Shown here piece after piece: positions 50,882 through 60,367 of a stretch of 64,000 bases of DNA. The DNA comes from Streptomyces sp. NBC_01476 (GTDB taxonomy: Bacteria > Actinomycetota > Actinomycetes > Streptomycetales > Streptomycetaceae). Every line of letters begins with the position of its first letter. Positions within the stretch are counted from its first letter, which is position 1. The position numbers and the translations under genes are program-made. The notes below the pieces were generated by a model. It was not told the DNA's origin. It made no database searches and worked only from the letters and a program-made list of their open reading frames with translations. Where the stretch lies: the NCBI RefSeq assembly GCF_036227265.1, contig NZ_CP109446.1, positions 2,431,501 to 2,495,500 of the forward strand, given 5' to 3'.

Positions 50882-51486
50882 GATCCGGTCAGCTCCTTCA
50901 GGGTGGTGACGGTGGCGAACCGGCCGGCCAGCGCATAGCGGGTGCGCTCGATGATCTCGGCCGGCCGCAGCGTCAGCGGGTCCGCCAGCACCTCGGCGAG
51001 GGTGCGCCCGGCGGGCGCGGCGGGGTCCGGGATCGGCTCGGTCGCGGTGGCGTCGGCGACGAAGGTGACGTCGTACCCGAGGTCGGACGCCAGCCGGGTG
51101 GTGGTCTCCACGCACTGCTCGGTGCGGATACCGCAGGTGATCAGCGCCCGGATGCCGCGTCCGGTGAGCAGCTGCTGGAGGTTGGTGGTGGTGAAGGCGT
51201 TGTGCGAGGTCTTGGTGAGCACCGGCTCGCCGTCCGCCGCCGCCAGACCCTCGATCGGCCGGACATGGCCGAGCGCGGGGTCGAAGACGGTGCCGGTGCC
51301 GGGCTCGGCGTGCAGCACCCAGATCACCAGGTCCCCGCGGGCGCGGGCGAAGTCCACCAGCCGGCCGACCTGCCGGGCCACCTCGGGGTCGGACGCGGCC
51401 TGCCAGCTCTCCCGCTGCCGGAAGGACTCCTGGACGTCGATGACGAGCAGCGCGGTGGGCACCAGGGCGTTCTCAGTCGTGGTCAT
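50878..51486 (-). CDS. Isochorismatase-family cysteine hydrolase
   Basis: A 202-residue alpha/beta hydrolase acting on amide or similar bonds of small molecules. The catalytic triad is visible: Asp 17 in LLVIDVQESF, Lys 92 in LTKTSHNAF, and Cys 125 in GIRTEQCVETT. The GIRTxxCVE context is typical of nicotinamidase-like members, but the substrate is not determined. It is the first gene of a two-gene unit with the GlxA regulator and is divergent from nirB, 210 bp away. Confidence 0.9.
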   Translation of the reverse strand: MTTTENALVPTALLVIDVQESFRQRESWQAASDPEVARQVGRLVDFARARGDLVIWVLHAEPGTGTVFDPALGHVRPIEGLAAADGEPVLTKTSHNAFTTTNLQQLLTGRGIRALITCGIRTEQCVETTTRLASDLGYDVTFVADATATEPIPDPAAPAGRTLAEVLADPLTLRPAEIIERTRYALAGRFATVTTLKELTGS

Positions 51487-51696
51487 GGTCCGATCCTGAC
51501 GGCGGTGGTGCGTCCCAGGGTAGACATGATCGTGCCCCGCTGCGGAACGATCCGGTCAGCCGGCTCCGGCGGCCTCACACCCGCCGTCCGCCGCGGATGA
51601 GCGCACCGTTCCCCTCGCGCAACCAGCGGGATGCGGGCGGGAAACAGCCCGCGGGCACGCTCGGTGCCAGACTCACCACGACGGAGGTTTGTGACG

Positions 51697-54267
51697 ATGG
51701 CTACGAGCGCGCCGCGGACGACGATCGTGCTGGTCGGTCACGGGATGGTCGGCCAGCACTTCCTGGAGGCGCTGGCCGGGAACGGGGTCACCCGGCGGGC
51801 CCGGGTGGTGGTGCTCTGCGAGGAGCCCCGGCCCGCGTACGACCGGGTGCACCTGACCTCGTACTTCTCCGAAGGCGTGCGCCCGGCGGAACTCTCCCTG
51901 GTCGAGGCCGGTTTCCTGGCCGGGCACGGCATCGAACTGCACCTCGGCGACCCCGCGCTCTCGGTCGACCGCGTCTCCCGTACGGTGACGGCCCGTTCGG
52001 GGCTGACCGTCCGCTACGACACCCTCGTCCTGGCCACCGGCTCCTCCCCCTTCGTCCCGCCCGTTCCCGGCCGGGACGCGACCGGCTGCTTCGTGTACCG
52101 GACGATCGAGGACGTCCTGGCGATCGAGGCGTACGCGAAGGGCGCGCGGACCGGGACGGTGGTCGGCGGCGGGCTGCTGGGACTTGAGGCCGCCGGGGCG
52201 CTGCGGGGGCTCGGACTGGACACCCACGTGGTGGAGTTCGCACCGCGGCTGATGCCGGTGCAGGTGGACGAGGGCGGCGGCGAAGCGCTGCGCAGGGCGG
52301 TCGAGCGGCTGGGCGTGCGCGTGCACACGGGTGTCGGGACGCGGGAGATCGTCCTCGGCCCGGGGGGCCGGGTGGCAGGCATGGACCTGTCCGACGGCAC
52401 TCGGCTCGCCACCGACATGGTGGTCTTCAGCGCGGGGGTACGGCCGCGCGACGACCTGGCGCGCGCCTGCGGGCTGCCGGTCGGCGACCGCGGCGGCGTC
52501 GTGGTGGACGCCTCCTGCCGTACCGCCGACCCCGCGGTCTTCGCGATCGGCGAGTGCGCCCAGGCCGCGGACGGCCGGGTGTACGGCCTGGTGGCGCCGG
52601 GAAACGCGATGGCGGAGACCGCGGCGCGCACCATCGCAGGCGGCCAGGCCGCCTTCACCGGCGCCGACCTGTCCACCAGCTTGAAGCTGCTGGGGGTGGG
52701 GGTGGCGAGCTTCGGTGACGCGCACGGCGGCACCGAGGGCTGTCTGGATGTGCGGTACGCGGACGCCGGCGCCGGGATCTACCGCAAGCTGGTGGTCGGC
52801 GCGGACGGCACCCTGCTCGGCGGGGTCCTGGTCGGGGACGTCGAGTCGTACGGTGTGCTGCGCCCGCTGACCGGGACCGTACCGCCGGTCGCCCCTGGGC
52901 AGTTGGTGCTGCCGGCCGGTGCCGGCGGCGCGGTGTCCCTGGGGCCGGCCGCCCTGCCGGACGAGGCGGTGGTCTGCGGCTGCCACCACGTCACCAAGGG
53001 GGCGATCCGCGGCGCGGTCGACGGCCCGACCACCCTCGCGGACGTCAAGGGGCGCACCAAGGCCGGTACGGGCTGCGGCAGTTGCGTGCGGGTCGTGGGC
53101 CACCTGGTGGACGCGGAACTCGCTGCCCACGGCGTCACGGTCGACAAGGGCCTGTGCCGGTGCTTCGCCCGTACTCGCGCCGAGCTGTACGAGATCGTGC
53201 TCGCGCTGCGGATCACCTCCTACCGTGAACTCCTCGACCGCCACGGCCGCGAGGAGGCGCGCGGCGGTGAGGGCTGCGAGGTCTGCAAGCCCGCGGTCGC
53301 CTCGCTGCTGGCGTCCCTGGCCCCGGCGATCGGCGCGCCCGTGCACGTACTCGACGGCGAGCAGGCCGCGTTGCAGGACACCAACGACCACTTCCTGGCC
53401 AACATGCAGAAGAACGGCTCGTACTCGGTCGTGCCGCGCGTCCCGGGCGGTGAGATCACGCCGGAGAAGCTGATCGTGATCGGCGAGGTGGCCCGGGACT
53501 TCGGCCTCTACACGAAGATCACCGGCGGTCAGCGGATCGACCTGTTCGGTGCCCGGGTGGAGCAGCTGCCGCTCATCTGGCGCCGGCTGGTGGACGCCGG
53601 CTTCGAGTCCGGGCACGCCTACGGCAAGGCGCTGCGGACCGTGAAGTCCTGCGTGGGGCAGTCCTGGTGCCGTTACGGCGTGCAGGACAGCGTACGGATG
53701 GCGATCGATCTGGAGCTGCGCTACCGGGGTCTGCGCTCACCGCACAAGCTGAAGTCCGGGGTGTCCGGGTGCGCCCGGGAGTGCGCCGAGGCACGGAGCA
53801 AGGACTTCGGGGTGATCGCCACCGCGACCGGCTGGAACCTCTATGTCGGCGGCAACGGCGGCGCCACCCCGCGCCACGCGGACCTGCTGGCGCAGGACCT
53901 CTCGGACACCGGACTGGTCCGGCTCATCGACCGGTTCCTGATGTTCTACATCCGCACCGCCGACCGCCTGGAGCGCACCAGCACCTGGCTCGAACGCCTC
54001 CCCGGCGGCCTCGGTCACGTCCGTGACGTGGTGGTGCACGACGCGCTGGGCATCTGCGGGGAACTGGAGGCGCTGATGGCCTCGCACGTGGCCGGCTACC
54101 GCGACGAGTGGGCGGACACCCTCGGCGCCCCGGAGCGGCTGCGGAGGTTCGTCTCCTTCGTCAACGCGCCCGGCACCCCCGACCCGACGGTCCGGTTCGT
54201 CGCCGAACGCGACCAGATCAGGCCCGAGCCCCCGCTGCTCACCCTTCAGGAGACGGTGACCGTATGA
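51697..54267 (+). CDS. nirB: Assimilatory nitrite reductase large subunit
   Basis: Reduces nitrite to ammonium with NADH. The 856 residues have an N-terminal FAD/NAD part (VLVGHGMVGQHFLEAL; VVGGGLLGLEAAGALRGLG), a BFD-type [2Fe-2S] region with Cys 427, 429, 460 and 463 (VCGCHHV ... GCGSC), and the C-terminal siroheme/[4Fe-4S] domain with Cys 652, 658, 692 and 696 (SCVGQSWCRYG; GCARECAEA). All cofactor ligands are intact. ATG 51697 has GGAGG upstream. It is coupled to nirD by an ATGA overlap. GlnR-type nitrogen control is usual in Streptomyces, but I did not find a convincing site upstream. Confidence 0.96.
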   Translation: MATSAPRTTIVLVGHGMVGQHFLEALAGNGVTRRARVVVLCEEPRPAYDRVHLTSYFSEGVRPAELSLVEAGFLAGHGIELHLGDPALSVDRVSRTVTARSGLTVRYDTLVLATGSSPFVPPVPGRDATGCFVYRTIEDVLAIEAYAKGARTGTVVGGGLLGLEAAGALRGLGLDTHVVEFAPRLMPVQVDEGGGEALRRAVERLGVRVHTGVGTREIVLGPGGRVAGMDLSDGTRLATDMVVFSAGVRPRDDLARACGLPVGDRGGVVVDASCRTADPAVFAIGECAQAADGRVYGLVAPGNAMAETAARTIAGGQAAFTGADLSTSLKLLGVGVASFGDAHGGTEGCLDVRYADAGAGIYRKLVVGADGTLLGGVLVGDVESYGVLRPLTGTVPPVAPGQLVLPAGAGGAVSLGPAALPDEAVVCGCHHVTKGAIRGAVDGPTTLADVKGRTKAGTGCGSCVRVVGHLVDAELAAHGVTVDKGLCRCFARTRAELYEIVLALRITSYRELLDRHGREEARGGEGCEVCKPAVASLLASLAPAIGAPVHVLDGEQAALQDTNDHFLANMQKNGSYSVVPRVPGGEITPEKLIVIGEVARDFGLYTKITGGQRIDLFGARVEQLPLIWRRLVDAGFESGHAYGKALRTVKSCVGQSWCRYGVQDSVRMAIDLELRYRGLRSPHKLKSGVSGCARECAEARSKDFGVIATATGWNLYVGGNGGATPRHADLLAQDLSDTGLVRLIDRFLMFYIRTADRLERTSTWLERLPGGLGHVRDVVVHDALGICGELEALMASHVAGYRDEWADTLGAPERLRRFVSFVNAPGTPDPTVRFVAERDQIRPEPPLLTLQETVTV

Positions 54268-54611
54268 CCACCACCCTGCCCGCCGCCCGCACCGTGGAAG
54301 TGCTCACCCCTGATGGCTGGTTGCCGGTCTGCCCGGTGGATCTGCTCGAACCGGGCCGCGGGGTGGCCGCGTTGCTGCCCGGCGGCGTCCAGGCCGCGCT
54401 CTTCAGGGACCGGGCGGACCGGCTCCACGCGATCGGCAATGTCGATCCGTTCACCGGCGCGGGGGTGCTCTGCCACGGCCTGCTGGGCTCGGCGGGCGGC
54501 CGTCCTTACGTGGCTTCGCCGTTGCTCAAGCAGCGGTTCGACCTGGCGGACGGGCGCTGCCTTGACGACGACGCGGTCGCGGTGGCGGTGTACCGGGTGC
54601 GGGCGGTGTGA
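54264..54611 (+). CDS. nirD: Nitrite reductase small subunit (NirD, Rieske-like fold)
   Basis: A 115-residue partner of NirB. It has the NirD/Rieske-like fold: VEVLTPDGWLPVCPVDLLEP, GVQAALFRDRADRLHAIGNV, then DPFTGAGVLCHGLLGSAGGR and RFDLADGRCLDDDAVAVAVY. The Rieske CxH ligands are missing, as is normal for NirD, so it carries no iron-sulfur cluster. It overlaps nirB by 4 bp. It is followed by GC-rich repeats and the convergent LacI gene. Confidence 0.93.
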   Translation: MTTTLPAARTVEVLTPDGWLPVCPVDLLEPGRGVAALLPGGVQAALFRDRADRLHAIGNVDPFTGAGVLCHGLLGSAGGRPYVASPLLKQRFDLADGRCLDDDAVAVAVYRVRAV

Positions 54612-54729
54612 GGGCCGCGCGGGGCGCGGGTGGTTCGAGGCCCCGCGCTGGGTGCGGGCGGCGGGAGACCCACGCGGGGCGCGGGCAGTTGGAAGCCCGC
54701 CGGGCCATTTCGCGCGGGGTCCGCCGGGC

Positions 54730-55788
54730 TCAGACCGCGTGCGGCGGCGCGCTGCTGGCGCGCTCCACCAGCCGGGTCGCCAGGTCCATCCGCAGCGTGC
54801 CCGGCTGCTTCCCCCGGCCCAGGTCCAGCACCAGCCGGGCGGCCGCCTCGGCCATCTCGGTGAGCGGCTGTCGTACCGTCGTCAGCGGCGGGCTGATCCA
54901 GCGGGCCAGCGGCAGATCGTCGAAGCCGACCACGCTCACGTCCTGCGGCACCCGCAGGCCCAGCTCGCGCGCGGCCTCGTAAAGTCCCAGCGCCTGAAGG
55001 TCGTTGCCGGCGAAGACGGCGGTCGGACGGTCCGGCATCCGCAGCAGCGCCAGCCCTTTGGTGTATCCGGCCTCGTGGTGGAAGTCGCCGGACGCGACCA
55101 GCGCCGGGTCGAAGGCGATGCCCGCGGTCTCCAGCGCCGCACGGTAGCCGTCGATCCGGGCCCGGCTGCACATGATGCCGTCAGGACCGCCGATCACGCC
55201 GATCCTGCGGTGTCCGAGTTCCAGCAGGTGGCGGGTGGCGGCCAGGCCGCCCTGCCAGTTGGTGGCGCCGATCGCCGGGACGTCGTCGCCGGGGTCGCCG
55301 GCCGGGTCGAGGACCACGAACGGGATGTCGCGGCTGGTGAGCTGGGCCCGCTGGGCCGGGTCGAGGCCGGAGAGCACCAGGATCACGCCGGTGGGCCGGC
55401 GGGCGAGCACCCCGTCCACCCAGGTCTGGCCAGGGGTGAGCCGCCCGGCCGACTCGGAGAGGACCACGCTCATCCCCTCCTGCCGGGCGACGTTCTCCAC
55501 GCCGCGGATCACCTCCATCGCCCAGGAGCTCTCCAGTTCGTGGAAGACCAGGTCGAGCAGCGGCGCCGCCTGCAGGCTCCCGCGCCGCCGCTGGTAACCG
55601 TGCCGGTGCAGCAGTTCCTCGACCCGGCTGCGGGTGGCGGGGGCGACGTCGCCGCGGCCGTTGAGCACTTTCGAAACAGTCGGGGCCGACACCCCGGCGG
55701 CCCGCGCGATCTCGGCGAGGGTGGCGGTGCCGCCCGCGGCGGATTCCGGCCGGTCGCCACGGGAACGGGCAGGACTGGTGGCACTCAT
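54730..55788 (-). CDS. LacI-family transcriptional regulator
   Basis: A 352-residue sugar-responsive regulator. The N-terminal helix-turn-helix is ATLAEIARAAGVSAPTVSKV followed by LNGRGDVAPATRSRVEELL (hinge). The periplasmic-binding-protein-like domain includes GVILVLSGLDPAQRAQLTSR, HRRIGVIGGPDGIMCSRARI and VSVVGFDDLPLARWISPPLT. The start at 55788 (MSATSPARS) places the usual 20 residues before the helix-turn-helix; further upstream in-frame codons lack homology. No sugar uptake or hydrolase genes flank it, so its target is not evident. Confidence 0.9.
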   Translation of the reverse strand: MSATSPARSRGDRPESAAGGTATLAEIARAAGVSAPTVSKVLNGRGDVAPATRSRVEELLHRHGYQRRRGSLQAAPLLDLVFHELESSWAMEVIRGVENVARQEGMSVVLSESAGRLTPGQTWVDGVLARRPTGVILVLSGLDPAQRAQLTSRDIPFVVLDPAGDPGDDVPAIGATNWQGGLAATRHLLELGHRRIGVIGGPDGIMCSRARIDGYRAALETAGIAFDPALVASGDFHHEAGYTKGLALLRMPDRPTAVFAGNDLQALGLYEAARELGLRVPQDVSVVGFDDLPLARWISPPLTTVRQPLTEMAEAAARLVLDLGRGKQPGTLRMDLATRLVERASSAPPHAV

Positions 55789-56053
55789 GGGAGCGATCGT
55801 AGCCGGGCAGGGGTGACGGAACCGGGAGCGAGACGGCCCGGCTGCCCCCTCCGCAACCTTCGGCGTCCGGCCCGAAATCAGCTGTCCCGTACGATCCCGT
55901 ACGGCCCGCAAGGGGCCTCGGGTCACATCTGTCACGCAGGGGTCACCGGCAACCGACCGGCGGGCAACAGGTGGGCAACAACAGGCTCTACGAGGTCAGT
56001 TGACGTCATGACCCGGTCGCCGAAGGGTAATTGAGCGGATGAGGAGGTGTGTC

Positions 56054-56770
56054 ATGGAGACGCAGCAGATCACGGTGACCCGGACCCCGTTGTGGGCCAA
56101 GATCATTATCGGGGTGGTGGGTCTGGGACTGCTCTTCTTTCTGCTCGGACGGGCGGACCTGCTGCCCGGCATCCCCAACCCGTTCGAGGAGAAGACGACA
56201 GACCGCAGCGGCCCGGTGCTGCTGAAGTCCATCCAGGACATGAACCGTTTCGAGGGCGCCAGCGGCAACTTCGAGGTGGTGGTGGACCTGGACAAGGACG
56301 CCAAGTTCCTGCCGGACGTCGTCCGCGGCAAGCGGACCCTGTATGTGGGGGCCGGCAGCGTGGACGCCTATGTGGACCTCGGTTCGATCGGTGACAACGC
56401 GGTCACCGTCTCCGACGACCGCAAGAGCGCGTCGATCCGGCTGCCGCACGCGGCACTGGAGCGGACGTCGCTCGACACCAAGCACTCGTACGTCGTCTCG
56501 CAGCAGCGGGGCCTCTTCGACCGGATAGGTGACTTCTTCGGCAGCGACACCGGCAACATGCAGCAGATGAACGAACTGGCCGCGCAGAAGATCCAGGACG
56601 CGGCCAAGCAGACGGAGCTGGGGACGCGGGCGGAGACCAACACGCGGTCGATGCTCTCCCAGATGCTGACGTCGCTGGGCTTCACGACCGTCACCGTCAC
56701 CTTCGGGCCGCCTCCCACGGCCGCCCCGACCGGCTCGGCGTCGGCATCCGCTTCGCCTTCGGCCTCATAG
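56054..56770 (+). CDS. DUF4230-domain membrane-anchored protein
   Basis: A 238-residue protein with one N-terminal membrane helix (LWAKIIIGVVGLGLLFFLLG), an extracytoplasmic DUF4230-like domain (VLLKSIQDMNRFEGASGNFE, then RTLYVGAGSVDAYVDLG and LDTKHSYVVSQQRGLFDRI), and a Pro/Ser/Ala-rich tail. DUF4230 proteins have no assigned function. The ATG at 56054 (METQQ) has GAGGAGG 8 bp upstream; the ATG at 56039 precedes that site and is therefore unlikely. It stands alone between the LacI gene and a GNAT gene. Confidence 0.85.
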   Translation: METQQITVTRTPLWAKIIIGVVGLGLLFFLLGRADLLPGIPNPFEEKTTDRSGPVLLKSIQDMNRFEGASGNFEVVVDLDKDAKFLPDVVRGKRTLYVGAGSVDAYVDLGSIGDNAVTVSDDRKSASIRLPHAALERTSLDTKHSYVVSQQRGLFDRIGDFFGSDTGNMQQMNELAAQKIQDAAKQTELGTRAETNTRSMLSQMLTSLGFTTVTVTFGPPPTAAPTGSASASASPSAS

Positions 56771-56930
56771 CGGACCGGCGCCGGTGAGGGCGGGCGGCAA
56801 CGCGGCCTCCTCATGGGCGAGATGAACCGCCATTCCGGCGGCGAACGCGGCGACCTGCTGCTCCAGGGCAGCACGGCCGCCGCCGTTCGCCGCCGGTCGC
56901 ACGCCCGGGGGCCCGACCGGCCCCGGCGGG

Positions 56931-57428
56931 TCACACCTCGAAGGAGATCCACCGGTCCGGCGCCACGTCGGGCCGCCCCGGCACCGCCCTGCGCTCCTCC
57001 GTCCACGCCTGTCCGGCCACCTCCGTGGCGACTCGCCGCCAGAAGGCGACCGCGCCCACGTTGACGTCCTGAAAGGCCACTTCCCACGGTCCCGGGTGCG
57101 CCGCGAAGACCGCTCGTACGGCGCGCAGTCCGACCCCGCCGCGCCGCACGCCGTGCACCACGAAGAAGCTGTTCAGCACGCGCTTCGGCCCGTCCAGTCC
57201 CCGCACGAAGGCGAAGCCGACCGGCTGCTCCTCGCTGGTGAACAGATACGGCGCCCAGCCCTCCTCCCCGAACGCCGCGGCCAGCCGCTCGCTGCGGAAC
57301 GTCCCGTCCGGCGCGGGCAGTTCACCGGTGAACGCCGACATGTCGTGCCGGAACATCAGCCACAGGCGCTCGCACGCCCCCCGGTCCGCCGCGGTCGCCC
57401 GCCGCACCACCGTCTCCCCAACCACCAT
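56931..57428 (-). CDS. GNAT-family N-acetyltransferase
   Basis: A 165-residue acetyltransferase with RRATAADRGACERLW at the start and VGFAFVRGLDGPKRVLNSFF followed by VVHGVRRGGVGLRAVRAVFA (acetyl-CoA motif, with a RRxGVG pattern). The ending WEVAFQDVNVGAVAFWRRV matches the motif B helix of this family. Substrate unknown. It lies 227 bp downstream of ppdK on the same strand; that gap holds G/C-rich DNA and no obvious gene, so it may have its own promoter. Confidence 0.85.
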   Translation of the reverse strand: MVVGETVVRRATAADRGACERLWLMFRHDMSAFTGELPAPDGTFRSERLAAAFGEEGWAPYLFTSEEQPVGFAFVRGLDGPKRVLNSFFVVHGVRRGGVGLRAVRAVFAAHPGPWEVAFQDVNVGAVAFWRRVATEVAGQAWTEERRAVPGRPDVAPDRWISFEV

Positions 57429-57655
57429 GCTCTCCTCCGTCCAGCGCGTGAGATCGCCTCTCCGGCAACACGATCTCCCACCGCCCGCCCCGGGGACTGC
57501 GCGGGCCTGTCTGGAGCAGGGAAAAGCCGGGGGCGGCGCCTCCGCACGAAGCGCCGTCCCCGGCCGGGGTGGGTCGGTAGCGGGGCCGGGCGGTGAGGGT
57601 TGGGCCCCCAGGGCAAGGGGCGCCGCCGGCTGCCGGGACCGACCCGGTCAGGGGG

Positions 57656-60367
57656 TCATCGGGGTTTCGCCGCCGCGCGCCCCGCTTCGAGGCGGGCGAC
57701 CGGGATGCGGAACGGTGAGCAGGAGACGTAGTCGAGCCCGGCGTCGTGGAAGAAGTGCACCGACTCGGGGTCGCCCCCGTGCTCCCCGCAGATGCCGAGC
57801 TTGAGGCCGGGGCGGGTGGCGCGGCCCGCCTCGCAGGCGGAGCGGACCAGTGCCCCGACCCCGTCGCGGTCGATCGTCTCGAACGGGGACACCCCGAAGA
57901 TGCCCTTCTCCAGGTAGGCGGTGAAGAAGGACGCCTCGACGTCGTCCCGGGAGAAGCCCCACACCGTCTGGGTGAGGTCGTTCGTGCCGAAGGAGAAGAA
58001 CTCCGCGCACTCCGCGATCTGGCCGGCGGTCAGCGCGGCCCGGGGCAGCTCGATCATGGTGCCGATCGCCAGTTTCAGCGAGGTGCCGGTCGCCGCCTCG
58101 ACCTCGGCGATCACCCGGTCGGCCTCCTCGCGGACGATCTCCAGCTCCTGCACCGTGCCGACCAGCGGGATCATGATCTCCGGGCGCGGGTCGCCGTTGG
58201 CCGCATGCCGGTGCGCCGCGGCCTCGGCGATCGCCCGTACCTGCATGGCGAACAGGCCCGGGATGACCAGCCCCAGGCGCACCCCGCGCAGGCCCAGCAT
58301 GGGGTTGGACTCGTGCAGTTTGTGGACCGCCTGGAGCAGCCGCAGATCGTTCTCGTTCTCGTCCTTCCGCGCCTCCGCCAGCGCCACCCGTACCGACAAC
58401 TCGGTGATGTCCGGCAGGAATTCGTGCAGCGGCGGGTCCAGCAGCCGTACGGTGACCGGCAGTCCGTCCATCGCCTCGAAGAGCTCGATGAAGTCGGCCT
58501 TCTGCAGCGGCAGCAGCGCGCCGAGCGCGTCGTTCCGCTCGGTGTCGGTGTCGGCGAGGATGAGCCGCTCGACCATCTCCCGCCGCTCGCCGAGGAACAT
58601 GTGCTCGGTGCGGCACAGTCCGATGCCCTGCGCGCCGAACCGCCGGGCCCGGGAGGCGTCCTCGGCGTTGTCGGCGTTGGCCCGTACCCGCAGCCGGCGG
58701 ACCCGGTCGGCGTACGCCATGATCCGGTGCACCGCCTGGACGAGTTCGTCGGCCTCCTCGGCGCCGGCGTGCATCCGGCCCTCGAAGTACTCGACCACCG
58801 GGGACGGTACGACCGGGACCTCGCCGACGTACACCTTGCCGGTGGAGCCGTCGATCGAGATCACGTCGCCCTCCTCTATCACCACGCCACCGGGGGCGGT
58901 GAGCCGGCGCCGCTTGGTGTCGACCTCCAGCTCCTCGGCGCCGCACACGCAGGTCTTCCCCATGCCGCGGGCGACGACGGCCGCGTGCGAGGTCTTGCCG
59001 CCGCGTGAGGTGAGGATGCCCTCGGCGGCGATCATGCCGTTGAGGTCATCGGGGTTGGTCTCGCGGCGGATCAGGATGACCCGCTCGCCCGAGCGCGACC
59101 ACTTCACCGCGGTGTACGAGTCGAAGACCGCCTTGCCGACCGCCGCGCCCGGTGAGGCCGCGATGCCCCAGCCGATCCGCTGGACCGAGCTGCTGTCGGC
59201 CACCGAATCCTCGAACCGGGGGAACATCAGCTGGGCGAGCTGCGCGCCGTTGACCCGCTGCAGCGCCTCGGCCTCATCGATCAGCCCCTGGTCGACGAGC
59301 TGGGTGGCGATCCGGAAGGCGGCGGCCGCGGTGCGCTTGCCGACCCGGGTCTGGAGCATCCACAGGTGGCCGCGCTCGATGGTGAACTCGATGTCGCAGA
59401 GGTCCTTGTAGTGCGTCTCCAGCGTCTCCATGATCGCCATCAGCCGGTCGTACGACGGCTTGTCGATCTTCTCCAGGTCGGCGAGCGGAACGGTGTTGCG
59501 GATGCCGGCCACCACGTCCTCGCCCTGCGCGTTCTGCAGGTAGTCGCCGTAGACGCCCTGGTGGCCGCTGGCCGGGTCGCGGGTGAAGGCGACCCCGGTG
59601 CCGGAGTCGGGGCCGAGGTTGCCGAAGACCATCGAGCAGATGGTGACGGCGGTACCGAGGTCGCCGGGGATACGTTCCTGGCGGCGGTAGAGCTTGGCGC
59701 GTTCGGTGTTCCAGGAGTCGAAGACGGCCCGCACCGCGAGGTCCATCTGCTCGCGCGGCTCCTGCGGGAACTCCCGGCCGGCCTCCTTGGCGATGATCTC
59801 CTTGAAGTCCTCGACCAGCTGCCGCAGGTCGGCGGCGTCCAGACCGAGGTCGCTGTCGGCGCCCTTGGCCCGCTTGGCCTGCTCCAGCGCCTCCTCGAAG
59901 AGGTCGCCGTCGACGGAGAGCACGGTCTTGCCGAACATCTGCAGCAGCCGGCGGTAGGAGTCCCAGGCGAACCGCTCCTCGCCCAGCTGGGCGGCGAGGC
60001 CGGCCACCGAGGCGTCGGAGAGTCCGATGTTGAGGACGGTGTCCATCATGCCGGGCATGGAGAACTTGGCGCCCGAACGGACCGACACCAGCAGGGGGTT
60101 GTCCGGCTGGCCGAGCGTGCGGCCCATCCGCTGCTCCAGCGCGTCGAGGTGCGCACTCACCTCGTCGCGCAGGGCCGCGGGCTCCGCACCGGATTCCAGG
60201 TAGACCCTGCACGCCTCGGTGGTGATGGTGAAGCCCGGAGGGACGGGCAGTCCGAGGTTGGTCATCTCGGCGAGGTTCGCACCCTTCCCGCCGAGCAGGT
60301 CCTTGAGGTCCTTGTTGCCCTCAGTGAAGTCGTAGACGAACTTCGGTTGCTTCTCTGATGCCGACAC
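57656..60367 (-). CDS. ppdK: Pyruvate, phosphate dikinase
   Basis: Interconverts pyruvate, ATP and phosphate with PEP, AMP and PPi. The 903 residues comprise an N-terminal ATP-grasp domain (KFVYDFTEGNKDLKDLLGGK and GAKFSMPGMMDTVLNIGLSD), a central phosphohistidine domain with the catalytic His 461 in GGKTSHAAVVARGMGKTCVCG, and a C-terminal PEP/pyruvate barrel (FFSFGTNDLTQTVWGFSRDD, GICGEHGGDPESV). All hallmarks are intact. The start is GTG 60367 with GAGGA upstream; the long in-frame region before it lacks homology. It is separated from dusB by a 569-bp region. Confidence 0.95.
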   Translation of the reverse strand: MSASEKQPKFVYDFTEGNKDLKDLLGGKGANLAEMTNLGLPVPPGFTITTEACRVYLESGAEPAALRDEVSAHLDALEQRMGRTLGQPDNPLLVSVRSGAKFSMPGMMDTVLNIGLSDASVAGLAAQLGEERFAWDSYRRLLQMFGKTVLSVDGDLFEEALEQAKRAKGADSDLGLDAADLRQLVEDFKEIIAKEAGREFPQEPREQMDLAVRAVFDSWNTERAKLYRRQERIPGDLGTAVTICSMVFGNLGPDSGTGVAFTRDPASGHQGVYGDYLQNAQGEDVVAGIRNTVPLADLEKIDKPSYDRLMAIMETLETHYKDLCDIEFTIERGHLWMLQTRVGKRTAAAAFRIATQLVDQGLIDEAEALQRVNGAQLAQLMFPRFEDSVADSSSVQRIGWGIAASPGAAVGKAVFDSYTAVKWSRSGERVILIRRETNPDDLNGMIAAEGILTSRGGKTSHAAVVARGMGKTCVCGAEELEVDTKRRRLTAPGGVVIEEGDVISIDGSTGKVYVGEVPVVPSPVVEYFEGRMHAGAEEADELVQAVHRIMAYADRVRRLRVRANADNAEDASRARRFGAQGIGLCRTEHMFLGERREMVERLILADTDTERNDALGALLPLQKADFIELFEAMDGLPVTVRLLDPPLHEFLPDITELSVRVALAEARKDENENDLRLLQAVHKLHESNPMLGLRGVRLGLVIPGLFAMQVRAIAEAAAHRHAANGDPRPEIMIPLVGTVQELEIVREEADRVIAEVEAATGTSLKLAIGTMIELPRAALTAGQIAECAEFFSFGTNDLTQTVWGFSRDDVEASFFTAYLEKGIFGVSPFETIDRDGVGALVRSACEAGRATRPGLKLGICGEHGGDPESVHFFHDAGLDYVSCSPFRIPVARLEAGRAAAKPR

